64,000 bases of DNA, taken from the NCBI GenBank assembly GCA_045627605.1, contig JAZQOA010000072.1, positions 1 through 64,000 of the forward strand, written 5' to 3'. Each line of letters starts with the position of its first letter. The first letter of the stretch is position 1. The DNA comes from RGIG5952 sp045627605. GTDB lineage: Bacteria > Verrucomicrobiota > Kiritimatiellia > RFP12 > JAAYLN01. This document shows positions 16,480-25,731 of this stretch, in pieces. Below the pieces are notes generated by a model. That model was not told the DNA's origin. It worked only from the letters and a program-made list of their open reading frames with translations, and searched no databases. The position numbers were made by a program, and so were the translations under genes.

Positions 16480-16485
16480 GGCTAC

Positions 16486-17541
16486 ATGAACAACACGCAT
16501 TTGTTTCCCATGGCCGCGGCGGTCGCCGCGCTTGGATTGGGTCTGTGCACGGTTGGCTTTGCCGTGCCGATTTCGTTTACCGAGACGGACATGAAGCTGA
16601 CGGGCGAGGCGGCCCGTCTTGCGCGGGCCGGTCAGCCGCCGGCGACTTGCGTCCCCAACCCCCGCCGCAAGGGAAGCGCACGCCACGGGCAGATCGTCAA
16701 GGCCTTCGAGGCCGCGCCGCAGGAGCCTGTCGTCCTTTTTGGCGATTCGCTGACGGACAACTGGCGGGGCAAGCGCTTCGACTACATGCGCGAGAAGTTC
16801 GCCGCCGTCAACGCGGGCATTTGCGGCGACAAGGTGGAGGACGTCCTGTGGCGGCTCAACGACATGCTGCCCGCCATGAAGGCCAAGCCGCCCAAAGTCG
16901 CCACCTTCATGATCGGCACGAACAACCTCAATCCGTCCGCGACCCCGGAGGAGATTTTCGAGGGGGTGAGCAACCTCGTCGGCATCGTGCGCGGAAGCTG
17001 TCCGTCCACCAAAATCGTGGTTTTCGCGATCCCGCCGCGGGGCGTGTCGCACGACCCGCGCGTCCTGCCTTTCGCCGAACCCGTCAACCGGCTTTACAGG
17101 TCCCTGGCCGACGGCGAACACGTTTTCTTCTTCGACTTCTCGCCGCTGCTGGTCGACAAGCACGGCGCGGAAGTCCTGGTGGACTTCTACGAAGGCGACC
17201 GGTTGCATTTTTCGGACAAGGGCTACGCCGAGGTGCTGACGCCGTTCATCGCGGGCGCCATCCGCCTTGTAACCGCCGCGAATCTGCCCGCCGGCTACAC
17301 GACGCGCCTTGACCTTTGGCGCGACTACCTTGAGAAGCGGCTTGCCGCGGCGCTCCGAAACAACGAACTCGAAGAGCTGTGGCGCAACGAGTTTTTCCTC
17401 CGCGACCTTCCCGCGTCCTTGCTGAAGGAGTTCTCCGCCCTTGAAAACGACCCCGCCTACGTGCCCCAAATGCCCGCGGAATATCTGCGGCAGGGCCAGG
17501 AGGAGGGGCTGCCGGCGGAGCTGGGGGCGGTGGGAGGTTGA
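16486..17541 (+). CDS. Exported SGNH/GDSL-family hydrolase
   Basis: A 351-residue protein with a hydrophobic N-terminal export signal (MAAAVAALGLGLCTVGFAV). The catalytic serine S88 lies in VVLFGDSLTDNW, block III is MIGTNNLNP, and the late Asp-x-x-His pair is in GDRLHFSDKGY. It resembles platelet-activating-factor acetylhydrolase-like SGNH esterases, which deacetylate glycans or lipids. About 95 extra C-terminal residues follow the domain. The stop codon TGA is formed by the first unit of a GGTTGAA heptamer repeat, so the last few residues (GAVGG) may be repeat-derived. Confidence 0.88.
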   Translation: MNNTHLFPMAAAVAALGLGLCTVGFAVPISFTETDMKLTGEAARLARAGQPPATCVPNPRRKGSARHGQIVKAFEAAPQEPVVLFGDSLTDNWRGKRFDYMREKFAAVNAGICGDKVEDVLWRLNDMLPAMKAKPPKVATFMIGTNNLNPSATPEEIFEGVSNLVGIVRGSCPSTKIVVFAIPPRGVSHDPRVLPFAEPVNRLYRSLADGEHVFFFDFSPLLVDKHGAEVLVDFYEGDRLHFSDKGYAEVLTPFIAGAIRLVTAANLPAGYTTRLDLWRDYLEKRLAAALRNNELEELWRNEFFLRDLPASLLKEFSALENDPAYVPQMPAEYLRQGQEEGLPAELGAVGG

Positions 17542-17577
17542 AGGTTGGAGGTTGAAGGTTGGAGGTGAGAGGTGAGA
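17536..17577. repeat. Tandem heptamer repeat GGTTGRA/GGTGAGA
   Basis: Six 7-bp units in register: GGTTGAA, GGTTGGA, GGTTGAA, GGTTGGA, GGTGAGA, GGTGAGA. The first unit contains the stop codon of the SGNH hydrolase gene. Eight units of the same family lie at 50960-51015. Confidence 0.85.
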
Positions 17578-17745
17578 GGCGGGAGATGCCTGGAGGCATC
17601 GCGAGGTCGGCCGGCTCGAAGCACTCGATCACCTCGGCCGAACCCTCGAGACGGGCGAGGCGCGAGGAGACCGGCCCCCGCTACGTCCAGATGGTCAAGG
17701 GCCGCCCCGCAGGTTGTCGCGCTTTCCACCGACGGCGCTAACTTA

Positions 17746-17754
17746 TGGTAGAAT
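17746..17754 (+). promoter_or_regulatory. Extended -10 promoter (TGGTAGAAT)
   Basis: TGGTAGAAT lies 31 nt upstream of the pyrophosphorylase ATG, giving a short normal leader that contains AAGGA. No clear -35 box is seen. Confidence 0.5.
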
Positions 17755-17785
17755 AGATGACTTTGTTTTTTAAGGATTGGAAAAG

Positions 17786-19168
17786 ATGATGGACCGCAAT
17801 TTACTGGAAAAAGAAGGCCAGGCGCACGTGTTGCGCTTCTGGGACAAGCTCACCGACGCCGAGAAGGCCGCGCTGGAGGCGCAGGTCGCGAAGTTGGATT
17901 TCGCCGCGATCGGCAGGATGCGCAAGATGCTCCTCGGGCGCGGCAAGGCGGGCGTAGCCACCGCCGCCGATCCCGAACCCGCCCCCGTGGAGGTGCTTGA
18001 CGATCCCGCGGCCCGCGCCGCCGCCAAGGTCCGGGGCGAGGAGGCGCTTCGCGCCGGCCGCGTCGCGGTCGTCCTGGTCGCCGGCGGGCAGGGGTCCCGC
18101 CTTGGGTTCGACGGCCCCAAGGGCGCGTACAAGATCGGCCCGGTCACCGGCCTGCCGCTCTTCCATTTCCATTCGCGCAAGATCCTTGCGCTTTCCCGCC
18201 GCTACGGCGCCCCGGTGCCGTTCTACATCATGACGAGCGAGACCAATGACGCCGCGACCCGCGCCTGCTTCGAGGAGCACGGCTTCTTCGGGCTTCCCCG
18301 GGAGGACGTCTTCTTCTTCAAGCAGGGCATGTGGCCGGCCCTCGACCCCGACGGCAAGATCATCCTCGATTCGCCCGGGCACATCTTCATGAGCCCCGAT
18401 GGCCATGGCGGCACGCTCTCGGCGCTTGTCGCCTCCGGTGCGGCGGCGGACATGGAGCGGCGCGGCATCACGACCGTCTTCTACTTCCAGGTCGACAACC
18501 CGATGGTCGCCATCGCCGACCCCGAGTTCATCGGCCTCCACCTCGCCAAAGGCGCCGACATTTCAATCAAGGTCTGCGCCAAGCGCGATCCGCAGGAGGG
18601 GCTTGGCATGGTCGTGACGCGCGGCGGGCGCTTCGAAATGGTCGAGTACACCGAGTCCACCGACGAGCAGAAGAACCGCCGCCGCGCCGACGGGGAACTC
18701 TACTTCAAGTACGGGTCGGTCGCGATCCACGTCTTCGACTTCGGCTTCATGAAACGCGAGGCGCTTGCCGCGCTGCCGTTGCACCTGGCGCACAAGAAGA
18801 TCGCCATGTGCGCCGACGACGGCACGGTCGTCAAGCCTTCCGCGCCCAACGGCTTCAAGTTCGAGAAGTTCGTTTTCGACGTGATTCCCGACGCGAAGAC
18901 CGTCCTCAACCTCGCCTTTGACCGTGCGGACGAATTCTCGCCGGTCAAGAACGCCGAAGGCAACGACTCGCCCGCCTCCTGCCGCGGCGACCTCCAGAAG
19001 AAGTGGGTGCGCTGGCTTGCGGCATGCGGCGTCAAAGTCCCGTGCGCGGCGGACGGCACCCCCGCCGCGGCCATCGAAATCGACCCCGCGACGGCGGACG
19101 GTCCCGAGGCGCTGCGCGCCTATCTCGCCGACCACAAGGTCGACGCCACCCAGACGATCAACATCTAA
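17786..19168 (+). CDS. UTP-dependent UDP-sugar pyrophosphorylase (UDP-GlcNAc/UDP-glucose type)
   Basis: A 460-residue protein of the eukaryote-like UDPGP family. The nucleotide-binding signature is VVLVAGGQGSRLGFDGPKG; other family blocks are PFYIMTSETND, GHGGTLSAL, FYFQVDNPMV and EYTESTDEQ. It makes UDP-GlcNAc or a UDP-hexose from UTP and the sugar 1-phosphate, feeding cell-envelope synthesis. I chose the ATG at 17786, with AAGGA 9 nt upstream, over an earlier TTG. It precedes ftsH by 72 nt on the same strand. Confidence 0.92.
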   Translation: MMDRNLLEKEGQAHVLRFWDKLTDAEKAALEAQVAKLDFAAIGRMRKMLLGRGKAGVATAADPEPAPVEVLDDPAARAAAKVRGEEALRAGRVAVVLVAGGQGSRLGFDGPKGAYKIGPVTGLPLFHFHSRKILALSRRYGAPVPFYIMTSETNDAATRACFEEHGFFGLPREDVFFFKQGMWPALDPDGKIILDSPGHIFMSPDGHGGTLSALVASGAAADMERRGITTVFYFQVDNPMVAIADPEFIGLHLAKGADISIKVCAKRDPQEGLGMVVTRGGRFEMVEYTESTDEQKNRRRADGELYFKYGSVAIHVFDFGFMKREALAALPLHLAHKKIAMCADDGTVVKPSAPNGFKFEKFVFDVIPDAKTVLNLAFDRADEFSPVKNAEGNDSPASCRGDLQKKWVRWLAACGVKVPCAADGTPAAAIEIDPATADGPEALRAYLADHKVDATQTINI

Positions 19169-19240
19169 TTCCCCAGGCGTCATTCCGCGGCCCGCGACGC
19201 GTCACCGCGCCGCGCGCGGAACAAACGCCAGCCTTGCGCC

Positions 19241-21436
19241 ATGGCCGAAAAAGACAACAACGACAATCAGGAAAACAACCGTCCGACGCCTCCTCCGCCC
19301 CCGCCCGGCGGCAAGATTCCGCAGGGGCAGGACGCGCCGCCCCCGTCGCCGCTGCGTTCGCTGGTCTTCTGGGCGATCGTGCTTTGCGCGGTCGGTTCGC
19401 TTCTCTACACCTTTGCCAAGACCCGCGAAGACGCCCTTGAAATCAGCGGCGACGCGGAGTTCCGCATGCTCGTCGAGAAGCACGCGCTGCGCGACTGCGA
19501 GCTTGTCCGCGAACCCAGCGGCAAGACCTACCTCAAGGGCGTCCGCACCGAGGCCGCCGTCGCCGACCCGTCCAAGGCGGGCGATCCTTCCGCCGCCTCC
19601 GTGGCGCCGCAGCATTTCGTCTTCTACGTGATGCCCGGAACCGAGAAGTTCGAGGACTACCTCCGCGCCAACGGCATCGACTACAAGGCCGTCTACAAGT
19701 CGTCGGTCATGTCCGACATCCTCCTCCAGTTCCTGCCCGTGTTGCTTTTCGTCGCGCTGCTCTATTTCCTCTTCTACCGCCAGATGCGCGGCGGGCCGAT
19801 GAACTTCGGCAAGTCGAAGGCCCACCGCCTGATGGGCGGCTCCAAGACCAAGGTCACCTTCGGCAACGTCGCCGGCGTGGAGGAGGCCAAGGAGGAGGTC
19901 CAGGAGATCATCGAGTTCCTCAAGGCGCCGGAGAAATTCGCCAAGCTCGGCGGGCGCATCCCCAAGGGCGTCCTTCTCATGGGGCCTCCGGGAACGGGCA
20001 AGACGCTTCTTGCCAAGGCCATCGCCGGCGAGGCGGGGGTGCCTTTCTTCTCGATCAGCGGGTCGGATTTCGTCGAAATGTTCGTCGGCGTCGGCGCATC
20101 GCGCGTCCGCGACATGTTCGAGACCGCCAAGCGCAATTCCCCGTGCATCATCTTCAACGACGAGATCGACCCCGTGGGCCGTTCGCGCCTCACGGGCATC
20201 GGCGGCGGGCACGACGAGCGCGAGCAGACGCTCAACGCGCTCCTCGTCGAGATGGACGGCTTCGAAACGACCGACGGCGTCATCGTCATCGCCGCGACGA
20301 ACCGGCCGGACGTCCTCGACAAGGCGCTTCTGCGTCCGGGCCGCTTTGACCGCCAGATCGTCATCGACCTGCCCACGCTCGAGGGCCGCTACAAGATTCT
20401 CAAGATCCACGCCAAGAAACTGGAGATGGCCAAGGAAGTCGACCTCGTCAAGGTCGCGCGCGGCACGCCGGGCTTTTCGGGCGCGGATCTCGCCAACCTC
20501 CTCAACGAGGCGGCGCTCCGCGCGGCCGCGCTCGGCAAGAAGGCCATCGAGCAGGTCGATCTCGAGGAATCTCGCGACAAGGTGTGGTGGGGGCGCGAAC
20601 GCCCCGGCCGCATGAAGGACAAGGAGGAGAAACGCCTCACGGCCTACCACGAGGCCGGCCATGCCGTCGTCATGGCGTTGGCCAAGGGCGGCGAACCCCT
20701 CCACAAGATCACGATCATTCCGCGCGGCATGGCGCTTGGCGCGACGATGTTCCTCCCCAAGAAGGACCGCGTGCAATACACCCGGACGCAGATGCTCGCC
20801 ATGCTCGCGACGGACATGGGCGGCCGCGTCGCCGAGGAAATCTTCCTTGAGGACATCTCGTCCGGAGCCCAGCAGGACTTGCGGCAGGCGACGAACCTCG
20901 CCCACCAGATGGTTTGCGACTGGGGCATGAGCAAGGAGCTCGGCCCGCGCACCTTTGGCGTCCGCGAGGAGATGATGTTCCTCGGCCGCGAAGTCGGCCG
21001 CCAGCAGGACTACAGCGAGCAGACGGCGCAGAAGATCGACGCCGAGGTCGGCAAGCTCGTCGACCAGGCCTACGCGACGGCCCGCGAACTGCTCGAAGCC
21101 AACCGCGACAAGGTCGAGTTGCTCGTGGCTGAGCTGCTTGAGAAGGAGACGGTCGACGGCGAGGACGCGACGGACATCATCAAGTTCGGCCGCATTCGCT
21201 CGCACGAGGAACGCTATCCCGACGGCGAGCCCGTCGATGCGGAAATTGCCGCGATCGACGCCGAACTTGCGAAGTCCGCGGAAGCGGAAAAAGCACGGCA
21301 GGACGATGCGGAAAGGGGAAATCCCCCCGTCGGCGGTGAGGCCGCGCCTTCCGCGGCCGAGGCCCGGCCAGAGTCCGCGGAAACGCCTCCGCCTCCTGCG
21401 GACGCCCCTGATGGCGCGCAAGGCGACGGAAAATAG
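19241..21436 (+). CDS. ftsH: ATP-dependent zinc metalloprotease FtsH
   Basis: A 731-residue FtsH. Order: Pro-rich cytoplasmic start, TM1 (about 41-57), periplasmic domain, TM2 (about 157-179), AAA+ domain with Walker A GPPGTGKT (248-255), SRH with AATNRPDVLDKALLRPGRFDR, then the M41 protease with HEAGH (470-474). It degrades misfolded and regulatory membrane proteins. The Walker B region reads CIIFNDEIDPVGR where the usual sequence is FIDEIDAVGR; the two catalytic acidic residues remain. The C-terminal ~80 residues are an acidic Ala/Glu/Pro-rich tail. Confidence 0.97.
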   Translation: MAEKDNNDNQENNRPTPPPPPPGGKIPQGQDAPPPSPLRSLVFWAIVLCAVGSLLYTFAKTREDALEISGDAEFRMLVEKHALRDCELVREPSGKTYLKGVRTEAAVADPSKAGDPSAASVAPQHFVFYVMPGTEKFEDYLRANGIDYKAVYKSSVMSDILLQFLPVLLFVALLYFLFYRQMRGGPMNFGKSKAHRLMGGSKTKVTFGNVAGVEEAKEEVQEIIEFLKAPEKFAKLGGRIPKGVLLMGPPGTGKTLLAKAIAGEAGVPFFSISGSDFVEMFVGVGASRVRDMFETAKRNSPCIIFNDEIDPVGRSRLTGIGGGHDEREQTLNALLVEMDGFETTDGVIVIAATNRPDVLDKALLRPGRFDRQIVIDLPTLEGRYKILKIHAKKLEMAKEVDLVKVARGTPGFSGADLANLLNEAALRAAALGKKAIEQVDLEESRDKVWWGRERPGRMKDKEEKRLTAYHEAGHAVVMALAKGGEPLHKITIIPRGMALGATMFLPKKDRVQYTRTQMLAMLATDMGGRVAEEIFLEDISSGAQQDLRQATNLAHQMVCDWGMSKELGPRTFGVREEMMFLGREVGRQQDYSEQTAQKIDAEVGKLVDQAYATARELLEANRDKVELLVAELLEKETVDGEDATDIIKFGRIRSHEERYPDGEPVDAEIAAIDAELAKSAEAEKARQDDAERGNPPVGGEAAPSAAEARPESAETPPPPADAPDGAQGDGK

Positions 21437-21442
21437 CGAGGG

Positions 21443-22867
21443 ATGGACATGTTGGCCGGCGACGAAACGTGCTGCGGGGGGACGTCCGCGAATCATGCGA
21501 TGAGCGGCCGCCAGCTGTCGCTGACCGGCATGGTCGAGAAGCATGCGAAGGCCGTGCTTGAGGCCGAACGCTGGCTCTGGGCGCATCCGCAGACGGGGTT
21601 CACGGAGTGGCAGGCCCACGGGTATCTCGCGGACCGCTTCGCGGCGCTCGGCTACAGCCTGACGTGCGCCGGGGACATACCCGGCTTTTACGCCGACTTG
21701 GACACGGGACGCCCCGGCCCCAGGGTCTGCTTCCTGGGCGAGTTGGACGCGCTTGACATCCCGGGGCATCCCGAGGCGGTGGACGGCATCGCCCATCTCT
21801 GCGGCCACCACGCCCAGTGCGCGGCGATGCTGGGGCTCGCGGCGGCCCTGAAGGAACCCGGCGCGCTCGATGGAATGAGCGGGTCGATCCGGCTGATGCT
21901 CGTGCCCTCCGAGGAGCTGGTGCAGGTGTCCTTCCGCGAGGAGCTCCGGGCGAAGGGGACGATTCGCTACTTCGGCGGCAAGCCCGAGTTCATGCACCGC
22001 GGCTTTTTCGACGGGGTGGGGCTTGCGATGAACGTGCACCAAGGCGGCCCGGCCCGCGCAGACGGCGTCGTCTTCGACGCCATCATCAGCTGCAACGGCC
22101 TCATGACGAAGAGATGCGTGTTCAAGGGGCGGACGGCCCACGCCGGGGCCTGTCCGCACGACGGCATCAACGCGCAGTATGCCGCCACGCTGGCGCTCCA
22201 GGCCTGCAACGATTTGCGGGAGACCTTCCGCGACGGCGAGAACGTGCGCTGGCACCCGGTCCTGCGCGGGGTCGACGGCGCCGTGAACAACATTCCCGGC
22301 GAAATGGTCCTTGAAGGCTGCGTCCGCGGCAGGACGACGGAGGCGATCAGGCGCGAGAGCGCGAAGATCAACCGCGCCATCGCGGGGGCCGCCCTCGCCA
22401 TGGGCGCGCACGTTGAGCTGCATGATCGGCCCGGCTATGCCGCGGGGCACTTCAACGCGGATCTCCTGCGGGTGGCCGAGCAGGCCTGCGCCGACATGGT
22501 CGGGCGCGACAAGGTCGCGTTCAATTACTCCGCCCATGGCTCCGGCTCGACCGACATGGGCGACCTCGCCTGCGTCATGCCCTGCGCCTGGTTCAATGTC
22601 AACGGCGGCTTCACCGGCTGCGGGCACCGCGTGGACTACAGGGTCGTCGACCCGTATCGCCTGTGCGTCGACTCCGCCAAGGCGCAGCTGCTGGTTGTCG
22701 ACGCGCTCCTCAAGGATTCCGCCGCGGCGGCGAACGGAGTCATTGCGAATTTCAAGCCGCCTTACCCATCGATCAAGGCGTATCTCCAGGCCGCGGACGA
22801 GTTTTTCCTCGACCGCGAGGCCGTCGAGTACGACAAGGACGGAAACGCCATCGTGCATCTAAAATGA
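21443..22867 (+). CDS. M20 family amidohydrolase (AbgB/aminoacylase-like)
   Basis: A 474-residue M20 metallopeptidase-like amidohydrolase. Metal-site motifs are LCGHHAQCAAMLG, VPSEELVQ and GRTAHAGACPHDGINA; the C-terminal YSAHGSGSTDMGDL and GHRVDYRV also fit. Relatives cleave p-aminobenzoyl-glutamate or N-acyl amino acids. Starts at 21443, 21449 and 21500 are all possible; GAGGG stands just before the first two. The stop overlaps the next gene by 4 nt, so it is coupled to the dehydrogenase. Confidence 0.9.
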   Translation: MDMLAGDETCCGGTSANHAMSGRQLSLTGMVEKHAKAVLEAERWLWAHPQTGFTEWQAHGYLADRFAALGYSLTCAGDIPGFYADLDTGRPGPRVCFLGELDALDIPGHPEAVDGIAHLCGHHAQCAAMLGLAAALKEPGALDGMSGSIRLMLVPSEELVQVSFREELRAKGTIRYFGGKPEFMHRGFFDGVGLAMNVHQGGPARADGVVFDAIISCNGLMTKRCVFKGRTAHAGACPHDGINAQYAATLALQACNDLRETFRDGENVRWHPVLRGVDGAVNNIPGEMVLEGCVRGRTTEAIRRESAKINRAIAGAALAMGAHVELHDRPGYAAGHFNADLLRVAEQACADMVGRDKVAFNYSAHGSGSTDMGDLACVMPCAWFNVNGGFTGCGHRVDYRVVDPYRLCVDSAKAQLLVVDALLKDSAAAANGVIANFKPPYPSIKAYLQAADEFFLDREAVEYDKDGNAIVHLK

Positions 22868-23910
22868 AACGCAAGAGCATCCTTTTCACAGGGCCCGGAA
22901 GGGCCGAGTTGGTTGAAGAAGAACTGGCCGCGCCGAAGGCGGGGGAGGTGTTGGTGCGCCTTGAGCGCATCTGCGTCTCAAGCGGCACCGAGCGGGCCAA
23001 CATCATTGGCACGCCCGATTCGGGCGTCGGGACGTTTTCGAAGAGGCCAGGCGTGACATGGCCCCGGCGGTGCGGCTACAGTTCGAGCGGCACGGTCGAG
23101 GAGGTCGGCGCCGGCGTGGCGGGGCTTTCCGTCGGCGACCGCGTGGCGGTCAGCTGGTCCGTCCATGCGTCGCACGTCGTCCTGCCCGCCGCGCAGGTTT
23201 ACCGGCTGCCCGGGAACGTCTCCTTCGAGGCGGCGGCCTGGACGCATATCGCGACATTCCCGATGGGGGCGATCCGCAAGTGCCGGCTGGAGATCGGGGA
23301 AGGGGCGCTTGTGATGGGGCAGGGCGTCCTCGGCCAGCTTGCCGTCAAGCTCCTGCGCGCGGCTGGCGCGACGCCGGTCATTGCCGCCGATCCGGTGGCG
23401 GAAAAGCGGGAACGCGCCCTGATGCTGGGCGCGGATGCGGCGCTGGACCCGTGCGCGGCGGACTTCCCGGAGCGGGCGAAGGCGCTTTGCCGCGGCGAAC
23501 GCTCGGTGCTCCACGCGATGGCTCCGCTGGATGGTCCCGCCGTGGCGATCGAGGTGACGGGCGTCGGCGCGGCGCTCGACCAGGCGCTCGACGCGGTCGC
23601 CCCATACGCGCGAATCGCGCTTCTCGGATGCACGCGGAACTCAAACTTCTCGATCGACTACTACCACAAGGTGCACGGACGCGGCGTGACGCTCGTCGGT
23701 GCGCATACGATGGCGCGTTGCGAACGCGAGTCCGCGCCCGGCTGGTGGACGGAGCGCGACGATGCGCTCGCGGTTTTGCGGCTCATGTCGCTCGGGCGGA
23801 TTTCGCTTGAGGGGTTCACGGACGAGGTGCACGCGCCGGAGGAATGCGGAGAGGTTTTCGCGCGTCTTGCCGCCGGCGGTCCATTCCCGAACGTGCAGTT
23901 CGAGTGGTGA
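22864..23910 (+). CDS. MDR-superfamily (zinc alcohol dehydrogenase-like) oxidoreductase
   Basis: A 348-residue medium-chain dehydrogenase/reductase. The GroES-like half includes LVRLERICVSSGTERANI and GTVEEVGAGVAGLSVGDRVAV; the Rossmann half has ALVMGQGVLGQLAVKLLRAAGA. The catalytic-zinc cysteine/histidine pattern of classic alcohol dehydrogenases is not clear, so it may act on sugars or polyols without structural zinc. ATGA overlap with the amidohydrolase gene suggests one transcript. Substrate unknown. Confidence 0.85.
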   Translation: MKRKSILFTGPGRAELVEEELAAPKAGEVLVRLERICVSSGTERANIIGTPDSGVGTFSKRPGVTWPRRCGYSSSGTVEEVGAGVAGLSVGDRVAVSWSVHASHVVLPAAQVYRLPGNVSFEAAAWTHIATFPMGAIRKCRLEIGEGALVMGQGVLGQLAVKLLRAAGATPVIAADPVAEKRERALMLGADAALDPCAADFPERAKALCRGERSVLHAMAPLDGPAVAIEVTGVGAALDQALDAVAPYARIALLGCTRNSNFSIDYYHKVHGRGVTLVGAHTMARCERESAPGWWTERDDALAVLRLMSLGRISLEGFTDEVHAPEECGEVFARLAAGGPFPNVQFEW

Positions 23911-23943
23911 ATGGCAACTCCCCGTGGGGGGGGCTGGGACTTG

Positions 23944-23952
23944 TGGCATAAT
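23944..23952 (+). promoter_or_regulatory. Extended -10 promoter (TGGCATAAT)
   Basis: TGG plus CATAAT, 25 nt before the ATG of the first GH39-like gene. The local word TTGTGGCATAATGGCT nearly equals that at 16470-16484. No -35 box is obvious. Confidence 0.5.
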
Positions 23953-23977
23953 GGCTGAACTTGAAAGGAAATCCAAG

Positions 23978-25468
23978 ATGAAAACAGAGACACTCAAGGA
24001 ATCCAAACCCGAGAAGAACCTTCCCGCGGCGGGCGCGCCGGTTGGCGCACCTTCAGTTGATTTCGGAAAGGAAGCCGGCGTCCTTCGCCCGGCGCTCCAC
24101 TCGTCGGGTTTCGGCCCCACGATTTGTTCGCAGACGGCGCAGGATCTCGCCGATGTGAAGGCGATGGGCTTCGCCTTTGCGCGCACCCACGACTGGGCGC
24201 TCATCAACGCCAACGAGCGCGTCTGCGACCTGCACCATGTCTTTCCCCTTATGCATCTCGACGCCTCGAAACCCGAGAACTACGTCTTCGGCCCGACGGA
24301 CTATCTTCTCAGGCGGACCCGCGAGGAGACGGGACTCGACATCTTCTACCGCCTTGGCACGTCGATTGAGCATTCCGGCGACAAGATCCATTTCAACGCG
24401 CTGATCCCGGAGGACTTCGACAAGGTCGCGGAAATCTTCGCGGGCACCATCCGCCACTACAACCGCGGCTGGGCGGGCGGTTTCAACTGGGGCAGCAAAT
24501 ACTGGGAGATCTGGAACGAGCCCGAGGGCATTCTCAACATGTGGTGCCCGCCGGAAGGCACGGCGGGGCTGGACAAGGAGCAGATGGAGGCCAGGAGGGC
24601 CGAGTGCCGCGCCAAGTTCGTCGCGTTCTTCGTCACGGTGCTGAAGCGCCTGAAGGCCGAGTTCGGCGACGAGATCAAGGTCGGCGGCCCTGCGCTCTGC
24701 GGCTACAACCTCGTTTGGCTCAACGACATCCTCTCGGCCTGCAAGGCGGCGGGCGTCGCGCCGGACTTCATCTCCTGGCACGGCTACGCGGACAACCCCC
24801 GGCAGTATGGCAGCCAGGCCGAGCAGGGGCGCGTGCTTTTGGATGGCTACGGCTTCACCAAGTGCGAAATGATCATCAACGAATGGCATTACTTCGGCTA
24901 CCAGGACTACAACTGGGACGAAATGCAGCGGTGTTCCGACCCCAAGGTGAAGGCGCGCATCTGGACCGGTCCCAGAAGCCACAACGGCATCAAGAGCGCC
25001 TGCTTCACGCTTGCCGCGCTTGCGGATTTGCAGGGCTCGAAGCTCAGCCAGGCCTATTACTACGGGTGCCGCCACACGGGCGCGTGGGGCTTCAAAAACG
25101 AGAACCAGGAAAAGTACAAGGTTTTCTACGCGCTCAAACTCTTCGGGGATGTCGTGAAGCGTTACGGAACGATCTGCGGGGCGAAGTCCGAAGGGGACGT
25201 CACGGTCTTTGCCGTGAAGGCGGCGGACGGCGCGAAGGCGCTTCTCGTCGTCGACTACGCGGGCGGGACGCGGTCGCTGGACGTCATGGTGGCGGGACTC
25301 GCGGACGGCGCGAAACCGAAGGCGACCCTCCTTGACCACACGCATGATCTCGCGGTCTGCGGCGAGGGCGACCTCGCGGACTTCGCGCCGGTACTCAAGG
25401 ACGGGGCGCTGACACTTGCAAAGCCCGATGACAACCCCGCGGCGTTCTTCGTGGAGTTCGCGGAGTAG
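23978..25468 (+). CDS. GH39-like glycoside hydrolase (beta-xylosidase type), copy 1
   Basis: A 496-residue clan-A (beta/alpha)8 barrel glycosidase. The acid/base glutamate is E181 in YWEIWNEPEG and the nucleophile candidate is E302 in MIINEWHYFG, the usual spacing. FARTHDWAL, FYRLGTSIEH and FISWHGYAD are shared with the neighbouring copy. GH39 enzymes remove xylose or other residues from oligosaccharides by a retaining mechanism. No signal peptide, so it likely acts on imported oligosaccharides. The ATG at 23978 has GAAAGGAA upstream. Confidence 0.88.
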   Translation: MKTETLKESKPEKNLPAAGAPVGAPSVDFGKEAGVLRPALHSSGFGPTICSQTAQDLADVKAMGFAFARTHDWALINANERVCDLHHVFPLMHLDASKPENYVFGPTDYLLRRTREETGLDIFYRLGTSIEHSGDKIHFNALIPEDFDKVAEIFAGTIRHYNRGWAGGFNWGSKYWEIWNEPEGILNMWCPPEGTAGLDKEQMEARRAECRAKFVAFFVTVLKRLKAEFGDEIKVGGPALCGYNLVWLNDILSACKAAGVAPDFISWHGYADNPRQYGSQAEQGRVLLDGYGFTKCEMIINEWHYFGYQDYNWDEMQRCSDPKVKARIWTGPRSHNGIKSACFTLAALADLQGSKLSQAYYYGCRHTGAWGFKNENQEKYKVFYALKLFGDVVKRYGTICGAKSEGDVTVFAVKAADGAKALLVVDYAGGTRSLDVMVAGLADGAKPKATLLDHTHDLAVCGEGDLADFAPVLKDGALTLAKPDDNPAAFFVEFAE

Positions 25469-25479
25469 GGTGGCGCGGC

Positions 25480-25502
25480 GTTCACGCGGGAGCGCGCCCT
25501 TT
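25480..25502. repeat. Dispersed GC-rich repeat, copy A
   Basis: GCGTTCACGCGGGAGCGCGCCC here matches, on the opposite strand, GGGCGCGCTCCCGCGTGACC at 45283-45304 with one or two differences. It is a candidate REP-like sequence, found here between the GH39 genes. The rest of the 25469-25731 gap holds the promoter at 25674 and nothing else I recognise. Confidence 0.5.
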
Positions 25503-25673
25503 TCTGCGTCCGGGATGGTGCGACGCGTCGTTGCTCGGGGTTGCGCGATGGCCCATCGCGCATCATGACAGCGCTTCGCGGAATCGTGCGGCGGTAAGCG
25601 GCGATAACCTGCGGGGCAGTATCGATGCCTGCCGGCTCTTGCGCCTCTCTTTCTTCTCTTTCTGAAAATCCGC

Positions 25674-25679
25674 TATAAT
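25674..25679 (+). promoter_or_regulatory. -10 box TATAAT upstream of the second GH39-like gene
   Basis: A consensus TATAAT lies 52 nt before the ATG at 25732. The -35 region (TTCTTC) is poor. AAGGAG stands 7-8 nt before the start codon. Confidence 0.5.
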
Positions 25680-25731
25680 ATCTGAACCTTCGCAGGATGT
25701 CCTGCGACCAATCACGCAAGGAGCATTTCGC

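Noticed and set aside
14554..17469. A 971-codon frame joining the nucleoside hydrolase to upstream sequence
   Set aside because: Only the part from 15477 down is coding; the rest runs out of frame through the IMPase gene and a repeat region.
19202..22858. A very long open frame (over 1200 codons) on the minus strand opposite ftsH and the amidohydrolase gene
   Set aside because: It mirrors the GC-rich codon bias of the genes on the plus strand; its translation is Arg/Asp/Val-rich with no domain, while ftsH on the other strand is certain. The same applies to antisense frames at 12954-14216, 15519-16331, 43169-45439, 53246-54997, 58852-60183 and 60936-63257.
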